Shown: positions 54,793-64,000 of the stretch, piece by piece
How positions within the stretch are numbered: position 1 is the stretch's first letter
Layout of the letters: every line of letters begins with the position of its first letter
Origin: Phoma sp. XZ068
Lineage: Eukaryota; Ascomycota; Dothideomycetes; Pleosporales; Didymellaceae
Assembly (NCBI GenBank): GCA_004835665.1
Contig: RBKR01000003.1
Location: 1,240,001-1,304,000, forward strand
Length of the DNA: 64,000 bases
Direction of reading: 5' to 3'
Translations under genes and position numbers: made by a program
The notes under the pieces: generated by a model
The model's input: only the letters and a program-made list of their open reading frames with translations
The model's database searches: none
Told to the model about the DNA's origin: nothing

Positions 54793-57700
54793 GCCATAGA
54801 GTCGTTAGCCTTGATGCAACGGTCTGCTTGGCAGCTTGGCAAGGACTGGCTTTAGCTGTTTTCTTCTTGTTTATACCTACTTTGATCGATCATCCAGTTA
54901 ACTGGAAATAACTTCATATATATTTTGTGGAAGCATATCTCTATTCGCCATAATCTTGCTTTGTAAGGCTTCCCGTTTCCGGTAGTGAGCCTCGTCTTCT
55001 TATGTGCACATGTTGCCAATTTACCCATGCAAGACGGCTGACTCTCTGATCGGTGAGCGAGCCGCATCAGAGCAGCAGGCAGGATAGTCGTTGCACGGTC
55101 TCATTTGGATGCCCTGCCTTATATCAACACACCGCTATTTGCAATGGATTGAGCTTATGGCTCGCCTCTGTTAACGCCATTACGTGCATCGCTCTGAAGA
55201 TCATAGCGGAGTGCGTGCGAATCCTGATCGGCAGTGGGCTATCAATGCTTGCATCGATAAGCAAGGAGCAATACTTGTACGCACTGCAGTATTGAAAATT
55301 AGACCTTCTTCCTGAATCTGGTGTCAGATCCGGTATGCTGACATCGCGAATATCATGTGGTGGTTCCAAATGGCGATAACACTCGCAAGTCCAATTAACA
55401 CTGATCCAGTTCCTTCCTCGCCGTTAGCCTAAACAAGGGGTGTTCGGATACTGGCATTTACAGTTTGACCCACCATGTGGTTTGGCCACACCCGCAAGTC
55501 ATCCCGCTCGCCTCGCGCGGCAGTGAACGTGTCACCCGATGTTTGGCAAACACAAAGCCAAAGATGTCGACATTAGCACCGCCCCATGCGAGAGGTGTAA
55601 GAAAAAGCTATTGGCCACCGGCAAATCCGCCGCCCGCATTCCGACTGGCCGTTACGGATCGGCGATCACTGTGGCAAGGCGAAAGGAGCTGCACCATGGT
55701 CTGTTCGAAAGGGACCCGAAGGCGTACGGGTTCCGTTGCGCTAGCCTTACTCGCCGCAACATGACCAGGCTAGGTCGGTACCCAATGGGGCTGCTTGCCA
55801 GGTGATATACGGGAATTAACATGTCCTTGAAGTGAGCCTGAGCCCATAGAAGCTATGGTGGGTCTCCGTAGGCATGTAATGTAACGCTTTGAGGCGGAAG
55901 GTTCTAAAAGCGTAAGCTGACACTTCCCGCGGACCAGAGCACTGGACCCCGACTTTGCTTTTTGGTCGTCGTCGTGATATTGTCGCAGAGATATGGTTCA
56001 ATTACTCAAATACCGAAGCTGCCCGCATGCTCTCTTAGTAAATCTTGACATGCAAGTGCTACCCTACCTGCAAGTTGCTCCAAGCAGCATATCCAATTCT
56101 AAAGACTGCAGAACTCTTTCAAAAAAGATACATGTGGTGGTACAACGCGCCTTCTTGCGTGGATGGCTCCAAGCTAGAAAATCTGTACCTCGCAAGTAAA
56201 CGCAACATCGCTGATCCGAAATCTTCAAAAATGCACTGGTCCATAACCATGGCCTTGTGAACATAGAGAAATGAAATTGTTTTAGCAAGACAGGCGAACC
56301 CTTGCGCAATTATTCGACTTGCATATCCGCATGAGAGCTCGCACCTGGAAAACAGCACCACTTACTTGCCAACTGCAAGCTGCCGGCATGTTAGGAGCGA
56401 CGTTATCAATAGTCCCATTTTTAAGGTCGACTTAGTGGCACACTGGTATGACTTGCCAGCTAGACCGGGTCCAATCCTCATCCACGGCGCTCCCCTGTGG
56501 AATAGACCGAAAGCGTGAGATGCTTCCGACTGTTTCCACCATTGCGAGCGACACGAACGGAATGTGAAAAGAAGTCACGTCCGGAAACCAGACCGCTTGA
56601 CGACAGAACTATAGCCTCAGTCAACAGACAGAACTATAGCCTCACCAGATTTGCGTTTCCGGCCGCATTGGTAGAGAGGTCGAAGTGCGCGGCTGATCGG
56701 GCCGCCAATGAGCGTTCAGGTCGTATGATAGACCACGAAAAGGCTTGCGTTTGCTCACGGACACGTGGCGCAATACTCAGGCGATTCTGCAATCGAGACG
56801 CCACGAGATCCAAAGCTGCGAGGAGAAGATGAAGCGGATATGCGGACAATGACTCGGCTGATGTCGTGGCAAAACGCCCTTGCGGGTATGCAGGGGAGTG
56901 GCCCGCACGCCGAGCGTTCGCCAACACATGGGAGTCCTCCTGGTGAAGGCGGTGAATCCAATAAGAGTGCCAGGTACCGACACTGCAGATCTGCAGCAGT
57001 TGCTCTGAACATCTCTGTGATTTGCCCTGGTTGATTTGGCCTGTGCATTGCTCCGGCTAGGCAGCCGAAAGTTGCCATTGTTTGTTAGGTACATCCTCAA
57101 ATATAAGCGGCAAGTGGTGTGCATTCGCATGTCAGGCCCGAACAGGTGTTCTTCGACCAAGAGATTTGACGTGTCCGTTCACCGATCAGAATTGTGGCGG
57201 TGCAGACCAGCCAAAATTAGCCCTCAAGTCACTCATTTGCGCATTGTAGAACGCAAGACTCCAGCGAGGAGCCTGAAATTATGGCACCTGCGACAAAAGT
57301 AAAGTATGTGCAGGCATTAGTAGGGATGCAGGCAGTGTTCTTGGGGGAGGCTCCAGCTCAGGCTAGACTAGCCTTGCCAAGAACGGGGGCAGCATTCCTT
57401 AGTGTCATCGGTTCGATCGCTCTTGCTGCAACTAATGTCGCCAGGGGATGCGGAAGCCAATCCGCCCTCATTTGTGCTCGTTCGCTGTCCTGCAGCAACT
57501 CTCCGCGGCTACTTCCTTCCCCAGGGTGCCTCTGGATCAGCTGCTCGGCATCACCTGAACGCTCTCCACCAAAGTTTCGACCGGCTGAGCTATTCAATCA
57601 AGGCTGCTGCCATGCAACGTCTTGACAGTAGCGCCTTGAAGGGCCCTGCTATCGGCTCCGTTCTACCTACTGATTGATTGTGTAGGCTGGAATTTTCCGA

Positions 57701-58237
57701 CTTCCCACGCTGCTCCTGTGGCTGCATGCACATCGCTCCTTACCCTTGCCATGCGTTTAGTGATCTTCAGCGTGCAACCATTGTTTGGCAGCCACCAGAG
57801 AATTGACGCTTGCTACAATAGGCCTCGCGGATTCGAACACATTTGTACCCGCTGCTCCTTGTCAGACCCATCACTGAGTCCTAGCATCGTGCTGATTGGT
57901 GCCTTTCATATGGTAATTTTGATCTAGCCATCTACCCAGCAATTCGGACCTTACCGCCTGTGAGCGTACCCTAGGACGCTTAGTCCACTTAGCTGCACAA
58001 ATGAAGTCCTGTAAGCTGGTGCCACCTGCGTACCGCACGAGGACGACGGCCCGCTTCCGGATTTATACAGCCGTCTCAGCTCAGGCTCTCAGCTTCAGCA
58101 CTCATCTTCTTCTCCAATTCTATCTGGACTATCAACTCTATTGTCAGCTGCAGAGCCTCAGCTGTATCTCACAGAACTTGACCGTGGATATTTCCTCACC
58201 TACATCTGCAATTTGAATTACCACAAGCTGTTCCAAG
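54793..58237. other. Gene-poor stretch
   Basis: 3.4 kb with no gene I can support. ORFs such as 55539-55805 (88 codons, has PCERCKKK), 56515-56832, and 57281-57625 open from ATG or other codons but show no known domain or splice partner. An 18-bp exact direct repeat (56602-56619 and 56627-56644) is present. No transposon coding motif is seen. Confidence 0.35.
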
Positions 58238-58769
58238 ATGTCTTGGTCGTTTCAACTGCAGAAAATCAACCAGTCTTTCGAGAAAATTGCTGGATGGTAG
58301 TAAGTTCAAGTGACCCGGTGTTTGATCAGCTCTGACAATGTTTAGTTACGAGTTCTTGCAAAGGACTGAAGATTCCCTTCGAGCTCTGAGCCAACGTGTC
58401 TCGTACCTAGAAGAACGGCAGGCTTGGTGTGGACCTAGCGACGAGCAACTCGAACGAGTACTCCGCAAGATTCTTGCCGAACGGTTTGCAAATGACGAGT
58501 CGCACCGAGCAAACTCGTTGGATTTAATTAAAAGCAAGGACTTGCTCATTGAAGACGCCAAAACGCGATCAACAATCAGGCCAATCACTATCGACGCATC
58601 GTCTTTATTTGTCGAGCCTGAGTCCGTACCTTCCAAGGCGTATGCAGAAACGTTCCAAATGCTGGAAGGCCGACTGACCGAGTACCCACACATTTCCCAG
58701 GACGGGCCTGTCAAAGAGGACACTATGAACGGGAGAATCAAGGTTGAATACGAACGATCAATACTCTGA
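58238..58769 (+). CDS. Small spliced coiled-coil-like hypothetical protein
   Basis: Exons are 58238-58299 and 58346-58769 with a 46-bp intron (GTAAGT donor, TTTAG acceptor), giving 161 aa. Exon 1 encodes MSWSFQLQKINQSFEKIAGW, joined to YYEFLQRTEDSLRALSQRVSYLEERQAW, a heptad-like amphipathic helix. A second helical part (EQLERVLRKILAERF) follows, then a polar tail. The join is supported by strong splice sites and a continuous helix pattern. I do not recognise the family; a small structural or partner-binding role is only a guess. Confidence 0.6.
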
Positions 58770-61700
58770 TGCGACACAAACGCGACGATTCCAGCATTGG
58801 AACGTCAGCTCAAATGCTCCATACATATCTCCCGCAGTCATCGGCCCCTTCAAAGTCAAGAGTGCATAATTGTGTCCGGACTCAGAACAGCCACGCTACC
58901 CCTATAATGGCCCTCCTCTTCGACTAGGATTGCGAGTCCTCCTGGCAAATACACCTGCTGTTGCCGGTTCCGGTTCCGCACTGAAAGGACCCGGCATAGT
59001 CAGCGTCAAACAGTTCGTCAGACCGTTAGAGGACACACTGATTTCTCAAATGGCCTTGAGCCCAGATACTTCGCATGTTGGGCCCAGGAAGTGGTATAGA
59101 TATCGTGCATGTCACGTTTCATTTTCGAACTGGACGTTCTTTCCTGTCTCGAGATATTATTCCTCTATTGGCTTCGACTGTGTAGCCTAATACCCCTGGC
59201 CTAGATACCTAACAACAATCCCCTGCAATGATCACACTTTGCCTCGCAGCTCTTCGAGTTCAGCAATGTTCAAGGTCCGCCACAAGCATCATGTAACAGG
59301 CTGGGCCTCACCCTGGCTTCGTGTCGTGTTCAACGTGCTTGCACTGCTCCCGCCGCCGACCCCAAAAGCCAAAGTCTCGGGATTTTGATCCAGATTTGTG
59401 TAAGGGTTGTGACATTCGCCAAAGGCAGAGAACGTTGAGCGGTCTGCAGCTTAGGGGCACAGCACAGACACTGCATGCTCAGGCAACGTCAGATCAGTTT
59501 CACACTATCGCACCGCAGGATAATCCTTTCTCGAGATTGTCATTGCTGTGGCACTTAACGCCAGTGGTCTCTCATGACATATATCATCAGCCCTAGCAAT
59601 CACCTGTCAGCCCAACCATCATACGCCCATCCACAGAGACAGTATATTCTTCCTCAACACACCGGGTGCCTAGTAGCCAACGCTGTAGTTGCGACATAGT
59701 CTTCCACGACAATGGGAAAAGGCTACACCCGTTCCGAAAGCTTCGTGGAAAGACTTCAACACAATCTTGTCGCAAGATAGTGCACATCTATTTCACTAGA
59801 CTAGCGTAGCCTTTGTTGATCGCGTTGCTCACAGCTGATTCTGACGATACTTTGCATGCCTGCTAGCATGTGCGAAGCTTGCATATTCCTCGCTACGACA
59901 ATATAGTTGGTTGACACAGCATCATCGTTTCGCGGATTGGAAGATGCCCAACGGGATACATCCGTAGGCAAGGAGAGTATCCTGGTTGATGTGCTAATCT
60001 AGTACGCGATTTCATTTACATAAAGAAACCCAGCACGCGCCGCATGTGGCATCAATGTAGCCATTCAAACAACAGCACCATCCTCGAAACACGCTACGCC
60101 CTGTTACCTACCTGCTACTTTTCAACACTCTGCCTTTCATTCGTTCCTCAGAGGCAAATGAAAGTATTCTAAGGGTTGCTTTTCAGCCCCACAGCGACTA
60201 AAACAGAGGGTCTGAAAATTGGTCAACTGTTTACGTTCATTGCGACGGTTGCATGCTTCCGTGAGACAGTGTTGGAAAAAGCAAACTGTCGTGGAGATAG
60301 TTCTTTGCCTCCAAACTTGGTTTTTGTTGTCGCTGATCAAGAAGGATGTAGATGGGTCAGCCCAAGGTCTACTTCTGGTATAGCTGATGCAGGCAATCTA
60401 ATAGCGACGGCGGTCTGTCTAGGTTGCATTTGATCGTAAGCATCCGAAGGATAGATCGTCAGCAGCCAACACAGTCTGGCTAGGCAGGACTATCTGGCAA
60501 CGCTGCACAGCAGCTGTAGGACTATGTGGCTTTAAACAAACCAATGCAGAGGATATTGCAACTTTGTGATTGGATGACGGTATATTCTACTATCCAAATA
60601 TTCCGTTTGTATGATAATCAACATCAATACAGCAGTTAGTTGTCTAGCATCATCACTGTCCGATCTTAGGAGTCATTAGCAAGGTAGCACAAGCAGCACG
60701 TGTAGCACACGCAATGATCCAATCAGTCCCTCATCTGCACCCTGCACTCAGATCACAGTCCCCAGATCCCCGACATATCTCCAATCCTTCGGATGCAACG
60801 GATATCTTCCTCACGGACGTGGCGCATCGACTCACATCACTACACGCCTCCTCTCCACACCCTCCTACTGCAAGTGCCACAGTGACGGAGGAACCGCAAT
60901 GCAGGAAAATTGACGGAGCACCACCACATCACGATTTGCTGATCCTTGCGCCGGCGCTTCTAACAAGGCCGGAAGATCCAGACTCCTGGTCGCTGTGATA
61001 GTGCGCCCGCCGAGGTGGGCCATGCTGTGTAAGGGATGCTTGTCTCAGATCTGTAGGATTGGTCTCGTGCCTGTTGGCCTGCACCTACTGAACGTCAGCC
61101 TCGAAGGATCAAGACTGATGTTGTTGCTGCCCAATCTCTCCTCTGTTTGTATTTCTTTGTGCTCTTCCAAGTGTGGAGATGCCTCCCCATCCCACTCGGA
61201 AACGTAAAATCCCAGCTCTGTTGGATATGCCGACTGTGTTTTTGGCTTAGCTTATGCAAATGTCGACAAGACAGCAGTTAGGTATTGTGCTCTTGAGTTC
61301 CTTCGTGCATTGCATCTCGACTTAAGTTAAACAGATGGCTGAAGGATGCAGCATTGGGATTGTGCAGCTCTCATTCAGGTTATGCTGACAGCCGATGCTC
61401 GAAGGATTCGAATCATGCTTCCCACACTACAGACAGCCTTATCTTACTCTATGCATGAGATACAGAGAGGACAGCGCAGTCAAAGGGAAGTGAACCGGTA
61501 TACATATGCATATGAAGGTATTAGAGCTATGTACAAAGTCGTCTCCTCAACATCTGCTTCCACCTTTTTTCTCCAGGTGGTCAGAAGTCTTTACGCTTTG
61601 ATTTTACGACGTGAATGAGCGCCCATGCTCGTCGGACTTTCTCGTCTCTTCCTTCGGTGCTATTCGTTACCCTTTTCAGCCTCCGTCCTCGGCCCTTAGT

Positions 61701-61812
61701 ACCACCGTTTCGGCCCAAGAATGCCCTAACGAAGACCAACAGACACGCCATAATCCTACCCTTACCCCTCAACGCTGACCAGCCTCGTCCTCTCGGCCCC
61801 TAGTACCACCGT
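58770..61812. other. Gene-poor stretch
   Basis: 3 kb with no well supported gene apart from a possible small ORF at 60714-60998. The right end carries the decayed copy of the ZIP gene tail (61684-61783). Confidence 0.35.
60714..60998 (+). CDS. Possible small hypothetical ORF
   Basis: 94 codons from ATG at 60714, rich in His, Pro and Ser (SPHPPTASATV). No domain, signal peptide or splice partner is visible. Listed only because its composition is protein-like. Confidence 0.2.
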   Translation: MIQSVPHLHPALRSQSPDPRHISNPSDATDIFLTDVAHRLTSLHASSPHPPTASATVTEEPQCRKIDGAPPHHDLLILAPALLTRPEDPDSWSL

Positions 61813-61907
61813 CTAAGCCCAAGCCCCAACAAGGCTCATCAAAAAAGCCCCGAAGAAGACCAGCAAACACGCCACAATCCTCTTCTTACCCCTCAGCACC
61901 TGCCAGC
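61684..61907. repeat. Diverged tandem duplication of the ZIP gene 3' end
   Basis: Two neighbouring copies of about 100-120 bp: 61684-61783 and 61787-61907. Both contain GTACCACCGT, a segment GAAGACCA-CA-ACACGCCA-AATCCT and CTTACCCCTCA. On the minus strand they code LRGKGRIMACLLVFVRAFLG in the outer copy and LRGKKRIVACLLVFFGAFLM in the gene, so the outer copy is a mutated relic of the last ZIP residues. Confidence 0.85.
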
Positions 61908-63651
61908 TTTCGTCACTCAAGAAGTCCTCTGACATGAGCTCTACAAGCGAAGCGAAGACGAGGAATCCAGCAGAAATAGCATTCATAATACCAACAACGA
62001 GTAGTCCGATCTCAGAGTCGGGGCTGTAGAGAGTGTGTGTTGCAATACCAATAGCCTGGCCAAGGGGTGTTGTGCAACCATATGCTACAGCCATGAGCCA
62101 TGGTTGAGGAGAGCGAGAAGGCCAGGAAATGGCAGCAATGCGAACACCTAGGGCGAGGCCTTCAAATGTTTCTAGGGAGGTTAGGAGTAAAACAAGAACA
62201 TCTGGAAAGGGGAGCACATACGGTGGAAAATGATAGCGATGAGTAAGACAACGAAATCGTTACCAATAGCCACAGCGAGAGACATACCGATGAAAATGCT
62301 GTGGAAGAGAATACCCATTTCTAGGAGGAAGCACTGTAGCACAGCTTTCTTGTGAGCCTGATCAGCAGTCATCTCGAAAACTTGCTGACTTCTTTCGGCG
62401 TCGTCGATTGCACTTTCATTGCTGTTTTTCCTGCCGCTTTCAGCCTGATTTTCTTGCCGAACAGACTCAATAACATCAAGTCTCTGGTTCTCTGCACGAT
62501 AATTGGAGAGAGTGCGGCTGATGCTGCTAACCCTGCCCCTCAGATTGCCCATTGAGCGAACTTGCTCTTGCATGCTGCCATTAGAATATGTCCTCCTCAT
62601 CTGGGCTTGAAGCTCTGGCACCGTGCGAACCTCATTTTCCTTCGCTTGTACTGTGTCACGAGCAACACCTTTGACTCCCTCGTTGCCGCCGCAGCAGTGT
62701 CGCCCAGGAGAGAAGACCATTTCGACGATTGTTACGAAGAAGATACTAGCCAGCATGATCGCACCAGGTGCTGCTTGATAGTCTTTTGTCCAGAAAGAGG
62801 ATAGGCAGGGGTCGCTGAGTGACAGAAAAGCCGTGGGTAGAAGATGTACGAAGGCTGTTGCAATCAAAACGCCAGTTCCAAAATGTTTCGCACTAAAGAG
62901 GAATGATGCAGGTATGCGGAGACGGGGAAACTTGATCACCAGGATCGGGAAGGCGCAGGCGGTTGAGGAGACGAAAAGGATGATGAACAGGCCTCCAACG
63001 TGGAATGGAAGGTTATAATCGGGCTGTGCACCCCCAACTGCACAGCCATCTCTCTTAGGGTAGTGGTGGGCCACGGGGGTGCCTATGCTTGTAAGGAAAG
63101 GAGTACTGTACGGGCTGGAGTGGATGATCTTACTGTTCGTTAGCTGAAATGTAGGCTTGGCAGCCGCAATATTCGTGACTCGAGCCCTGCTCATGTATGA
63201 CATGAACAGGGAGGTGCAGAGCACAGAGATGATCCAACGACCCCAGCTCGTGAACGTCGTTTGAGACATTCTGCGATCAGCTATGCTGATGCCAGCGTGG
63301 TGCTCATCTGTCCTGATTGTGGTTGTTCGGGTGCAAGGTCCTATGGCAACGTCAGCATTTCCGTTTTCATCGCATCGTAAACGGCACGATGGCACCTTTT
63401 TGGGGACCTTTGACACCCTCCCCAAGCGCAACCCATTGCTTTTCCTTCTCTTGAAATTGATGTTCGTCCACATCGCAGCGTCTGAGACCTTGTGCGCCGC
63501 TGCGCAATCGATCTGCATCACCTAGCTCCCTGGCATTTACAATTCCATTTAGATCTTGGCATGTCGTAAGATCTGCTGCAAAGCGTGGAGGGTTCTGATT
63601 CCAGGTTGGGTTGAGTAGAATGTCATCATCGGTACGAGAGGGACAGTTCAT
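61813..63651 (-). CDS. ZIP-family zinc transporter
   Basis: Plasma-membrane or organelle importer of zinc (Zrt1/Zrt2-like). Minus-strand exons are 63522-63651, 62222-63340 and 61813-62171, giving 535 aa. The second intron is 50 bp and certain: it splits the hallmark TM5 motif FHQTFEGLALGVR. The first is 181 bp with a GTGATG donor and is less sure; without it the protein would start at the internal MSQTTF. Other marks: an N-terminal DILLNPTWNQNPPRFAADL block, TM1 GGLFIILFVSS, TM3 FLFSAKHFGTGVLIATAFVHLLPTAF, and the TM4 HSIFIGMSLAVAIGN. The loop between TM3 and TM4 is long (about 130 residues) and Arg/Ser/Asn-rich rather than His-rich. Confidence 0.9.
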
Positions 63652-64000
63652 GTTGACAGCGCGTAGATAGGTCCAAATGTGGTGTGGATGTGGTATACCA
63701 GGAAAGCAATGACGTGGAAAGGTAGAGGGAAGGATCGGAGCTATATGAGAACATGTGGTGGCTTGGGAGTGAGGTCGGCTATGGCTCTTCCGTAGTGACT
63801 ACCCAAAGAGAGTGCTGTGCCGAGTCGCCAAGACGAACCCGAATTTGAGCGCAAGAACCCTGAGATCATTGTGCGGCTCTCTGAGTGGTGACTTTTACCC
63901 CACAGCGTCTTTTCCGTCCGCGGGGATGACGCGAGCTCGCGTTATCGTGCTGCATCTGCGTGGTTGCGCTCGTGAGCACCTTCCTGTCTATATGAGCGCA
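63652..64000. other. Upstream region of the ZIP transporter
   Basis: About 350 bp to the window edge. It should contain the ZIP promoter. No gene is seen and no zinc-responsive motif was identified with confidence. Confidence 0.4.

Noticed and set aside
55539..55805. 88-codon ORF with PCERCKKK as a possible zinc protein
   Set aside because: Only one CxxC pair, no second pair, and no family resemblance.
57820..57850. Possible tRNA on the minus strand (B-box-like GTTCGAATCC)
   Set aside because: No A-box and no pairing acceptor stem at the right distance.

Overview
The window looks like nuclear DNA of a filamentous ascomycete, most likely a plant-associated Dothideomycete (Pleosporales-like; this rank is an inference). 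Most protein genes are broken by short GT-AG introns of about 46-76 bp. The gene content is typical of Pezizomycotina: ERG4 sterol reductase, Nto1, Rtc5, a PL4 rhamnogalacturonan lyase, a fungal rhodopsin-fold receptor-like protein, a PaxM-type FAD monooxygenase and a DHA1 transporter. Starts were reset to real ATG codons, and exons were joined only where canonical splice sites and conserved protein sequence agree.

Layout. 0-14 kb: a left-edge partial Ser-rich protein (-), 1-Cys peroxiredoxin (-), MFS transporter (+), a conserved nuclear-looking protein (-), a DUF3431 membrane protein (-) and an RRM/RGG RNA-binding protein (-). 14-24 kb: the Nto1/BRPF-like PHD protein (-), then a FAD monooxygenase (+) converging on a 7-TM rhodopsin-like protein (-). 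23.5-26.9 kb: gene-poor. 26.9-30.5 kb: a small PY-motif membrane protein (+), an MPDU1-like PQ-loop protein (-) and ERG4 (-). 32.4-44.5 kb: a compact housekeeping block with a DEAD-box helicase (+), Rtc5 (+), mitochondrial bL36m (-), Prp17 (-) divergent from Nmd4-like (+), and mitochondrial aspartyl-tRNA synthetase (-). 44.5-49.8 kb: gene-poor, with one small acidic protein (-). 49.8-54.8 kb: an F-box-like protein (+), a class II aldolase (+) and a rhamnogalacturonan lyase (+). 54.8-61.8 kb: gene-poor, with one small spliced coiled-coil protein (+). 61.8-63.7 kb: a ZIP zinc transporter (-), followed by a decayed tandem copy of its own 3' end.

Functional reading. Core RNA and translation genes (splicing, mRNA decay, helicase, mitochondrial ribosome, mitochondrial aaRS) cluster at 32-44 kb. 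Membrane and metal genes and candidate niche genes (MFS, FMO, RG lyase, aldolase, ZIP) flank gene-poor stretches. I found no rRNA, tRNA, CRISPR array or intact transposon. The less ordinary items are the FMO/rhodopsin-like convergent pair, the PY-motif adaptor-like protein, the duplicated motifs in two low-complexity tails, the aldolase beside a pectin lyase and the duplicated ZIP tail.
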